Source: Lelliottia wanjuensis (GTDB lineage Bacteria > Pseudomonadota > Gammaproteobacteria > Enterobacterales > Enterobacteriaceae). From it: a DNA stretch of 64,000 bases. Shown piece after piece: positions 63,635 through 64,000 of the stretch. The stretch is from contig NZ_JASSOT010000055.1 in assembly GCF_030238365.1 (NCBI RefSeq), forward strand, positions 124,001-188,000. The letters are read 5' to 3'. Under the pieces are notes generated by a model. It was given only the letters and a program-made list of their open reading frames with translations, ran no database searches and was not told the origin of the DNA. The translations under genes and the position numbers were made by a program. The first letter of the stretch is position 1. Every line of letters starts with the position of its first letter.

Positions 63635-64000
63635 TTATTCGAAGCGGTAGTGCCCGTCTTCAGCGGACGGTAACGCAGAACATTGCAACCCTTCATAGCA
63701 GCCCAGATTGACGGTCAGACTCTCCCGACTATTGCTGAGCTTGCCAGCTTTCAGGCCCAGCAAACCGGTGCGGCCCAGCTGGATACGTCTTCCTTTCCCA
63801 AGGCGAGGCTCAGGCAGCAATCGTACGGGTATGGTGAGACGCAGTCGGGCGTCACTGCGGTAGCCGAGATAAACGCGCAGCAGGACCAGCAAATCGGTAT
63901 GGAGAAAACCACCAGGTAACCACCCTTCTGCTTCCTCCGGATCTTCTGTCTCCAGTGTCACCAGTACCCGACTGCATGCTTCTTTTGCCGTTTTACCCAG
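63635..64000 (-). CDS. tssG: T6SS baseplate subunit TssG, C-terminal part
   Basis: At least 121 residues, continuing past the window edge: EACSRVLVTLETEDPEEAEG, LLRVYLGYRSDARLRLTIPV, and LGRTGLLGLKAGKLSNSRES with NLGCYEGL. This is the TssG/VasB C-terminal pattern (the region that contains RLGxxxLLGxxxxD..). TssG pairs with TssF in the baseplate wedge. The N-terminus and tssF should lie beyond 64000. Confidence 0.85.
   Translation of the reverse strand: MGKTAKEACSRVLVTLETEDPEEAEGWLPGGFLHTDLLVLLRVYLGYRSDARLRLTIPVRLLPEPRLGKGRRIQLGRTGLLGLKAGKLSNSRESLTVNLGCYEGLQCSALPSAEDGHYRFE

Noticed and set aside
1..64000. tRNA or rRNA genes
   Set aside because: No cloverleaf with a conserved T-loop or rRNA signature was noticed anywhere in the window, as expected for a plasmid.

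Overview
The window looks like part of a large, low-copy plasmid of an enterobacterium in the Enterobacter/Cronobacter/Klebsiella/Salmonella range. The evidence is an F-type SopA/SopB partition pair with an adjoining centromere, a RepFIB-like initiator flanked by iterons, a decayed ResD-like resolvase, an umuC remnant and many enterobacterial insertion sequences. RepFIB plasmids carrying type VI secretion (T6SS) genes are known from Cronobacter; assignment to a genus is inference only.

Layout. 1-6 kb: an AraC-regulator remnant, an ISNCY-type remnant, an IS3 tip, a nine-repeat RCC1-like protein and an IS21-family element with both genes damaged. 6-8.4 kb: the C-terminal half of a T6SS ClpV cut off by IS21, then a VasL-type gene. 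8.4-13 kb: a second IS21 fragment, a cytochrome b gene divergent from a ygaVP-like regulator/rhodanese pair, an IS2-like fragment and the tail of an alkyl sulfatase. 13-19.8 kb: plasmid backbone, with umuC remnant, sopC-like 26-bp repeats, sopB, sopA, iterons, repB, more iterons with GATC/DnaA sites, resD remnant and IS3 remnant.

20-43 kb: the main accessory block, nearly all on the plus strand. It has an orphan MrpH-like adhesin, a Rob-like AraC regulator on the minus strand, an MR/P-type fimbrial operon (pilins, usher, chaperone and a frameshifted adhesin), then two PglL-type O-oligosaccharyltransferase homologues, a cupin, a sugar nucleotidyltransferase, a GT2-like protein, a WavE-like protein, a Wzm/Wzt-type ABC exporter, a GDPD-like enzyme, a HAD phosphatase, a small unknown, a lipoprotein and a coiled-coil FKBP isomerase. 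Overlapping or near-touching genes suggest one long transcription unit. My reading is a candidate fimbria-glycan system, in which the fimbria or another exported protein is made together with a glycan and its transferases.

43-51.4 kb: an IS66-family element (tnpA frameshifted), then a compact type 1-like chaperone-usher operon of pilin, chaperone, usher and two-domain adhesin. 51.4-53.5 kb: a toxin-antitoxin remnant cut by an intact ISNCY-type element. 53.7-55.8 kb: two unfamiliar genes, one with a HEPN-type R-x4-H motif and the other with a Vsr/DUF559-like PD-(D/E)XK nuclease domain, a candidate defence pair. 55.9-64 kb, minus strand: a DUF2913 gene and a T6SS block (partial TssG, TssJ, a VgrG fused to a pyocin/colicin-type HNH DNase, its Im-like immunity protein, an unknown small gene, TssE and a TssA/VasL-type protein) that runs off the end of the window.
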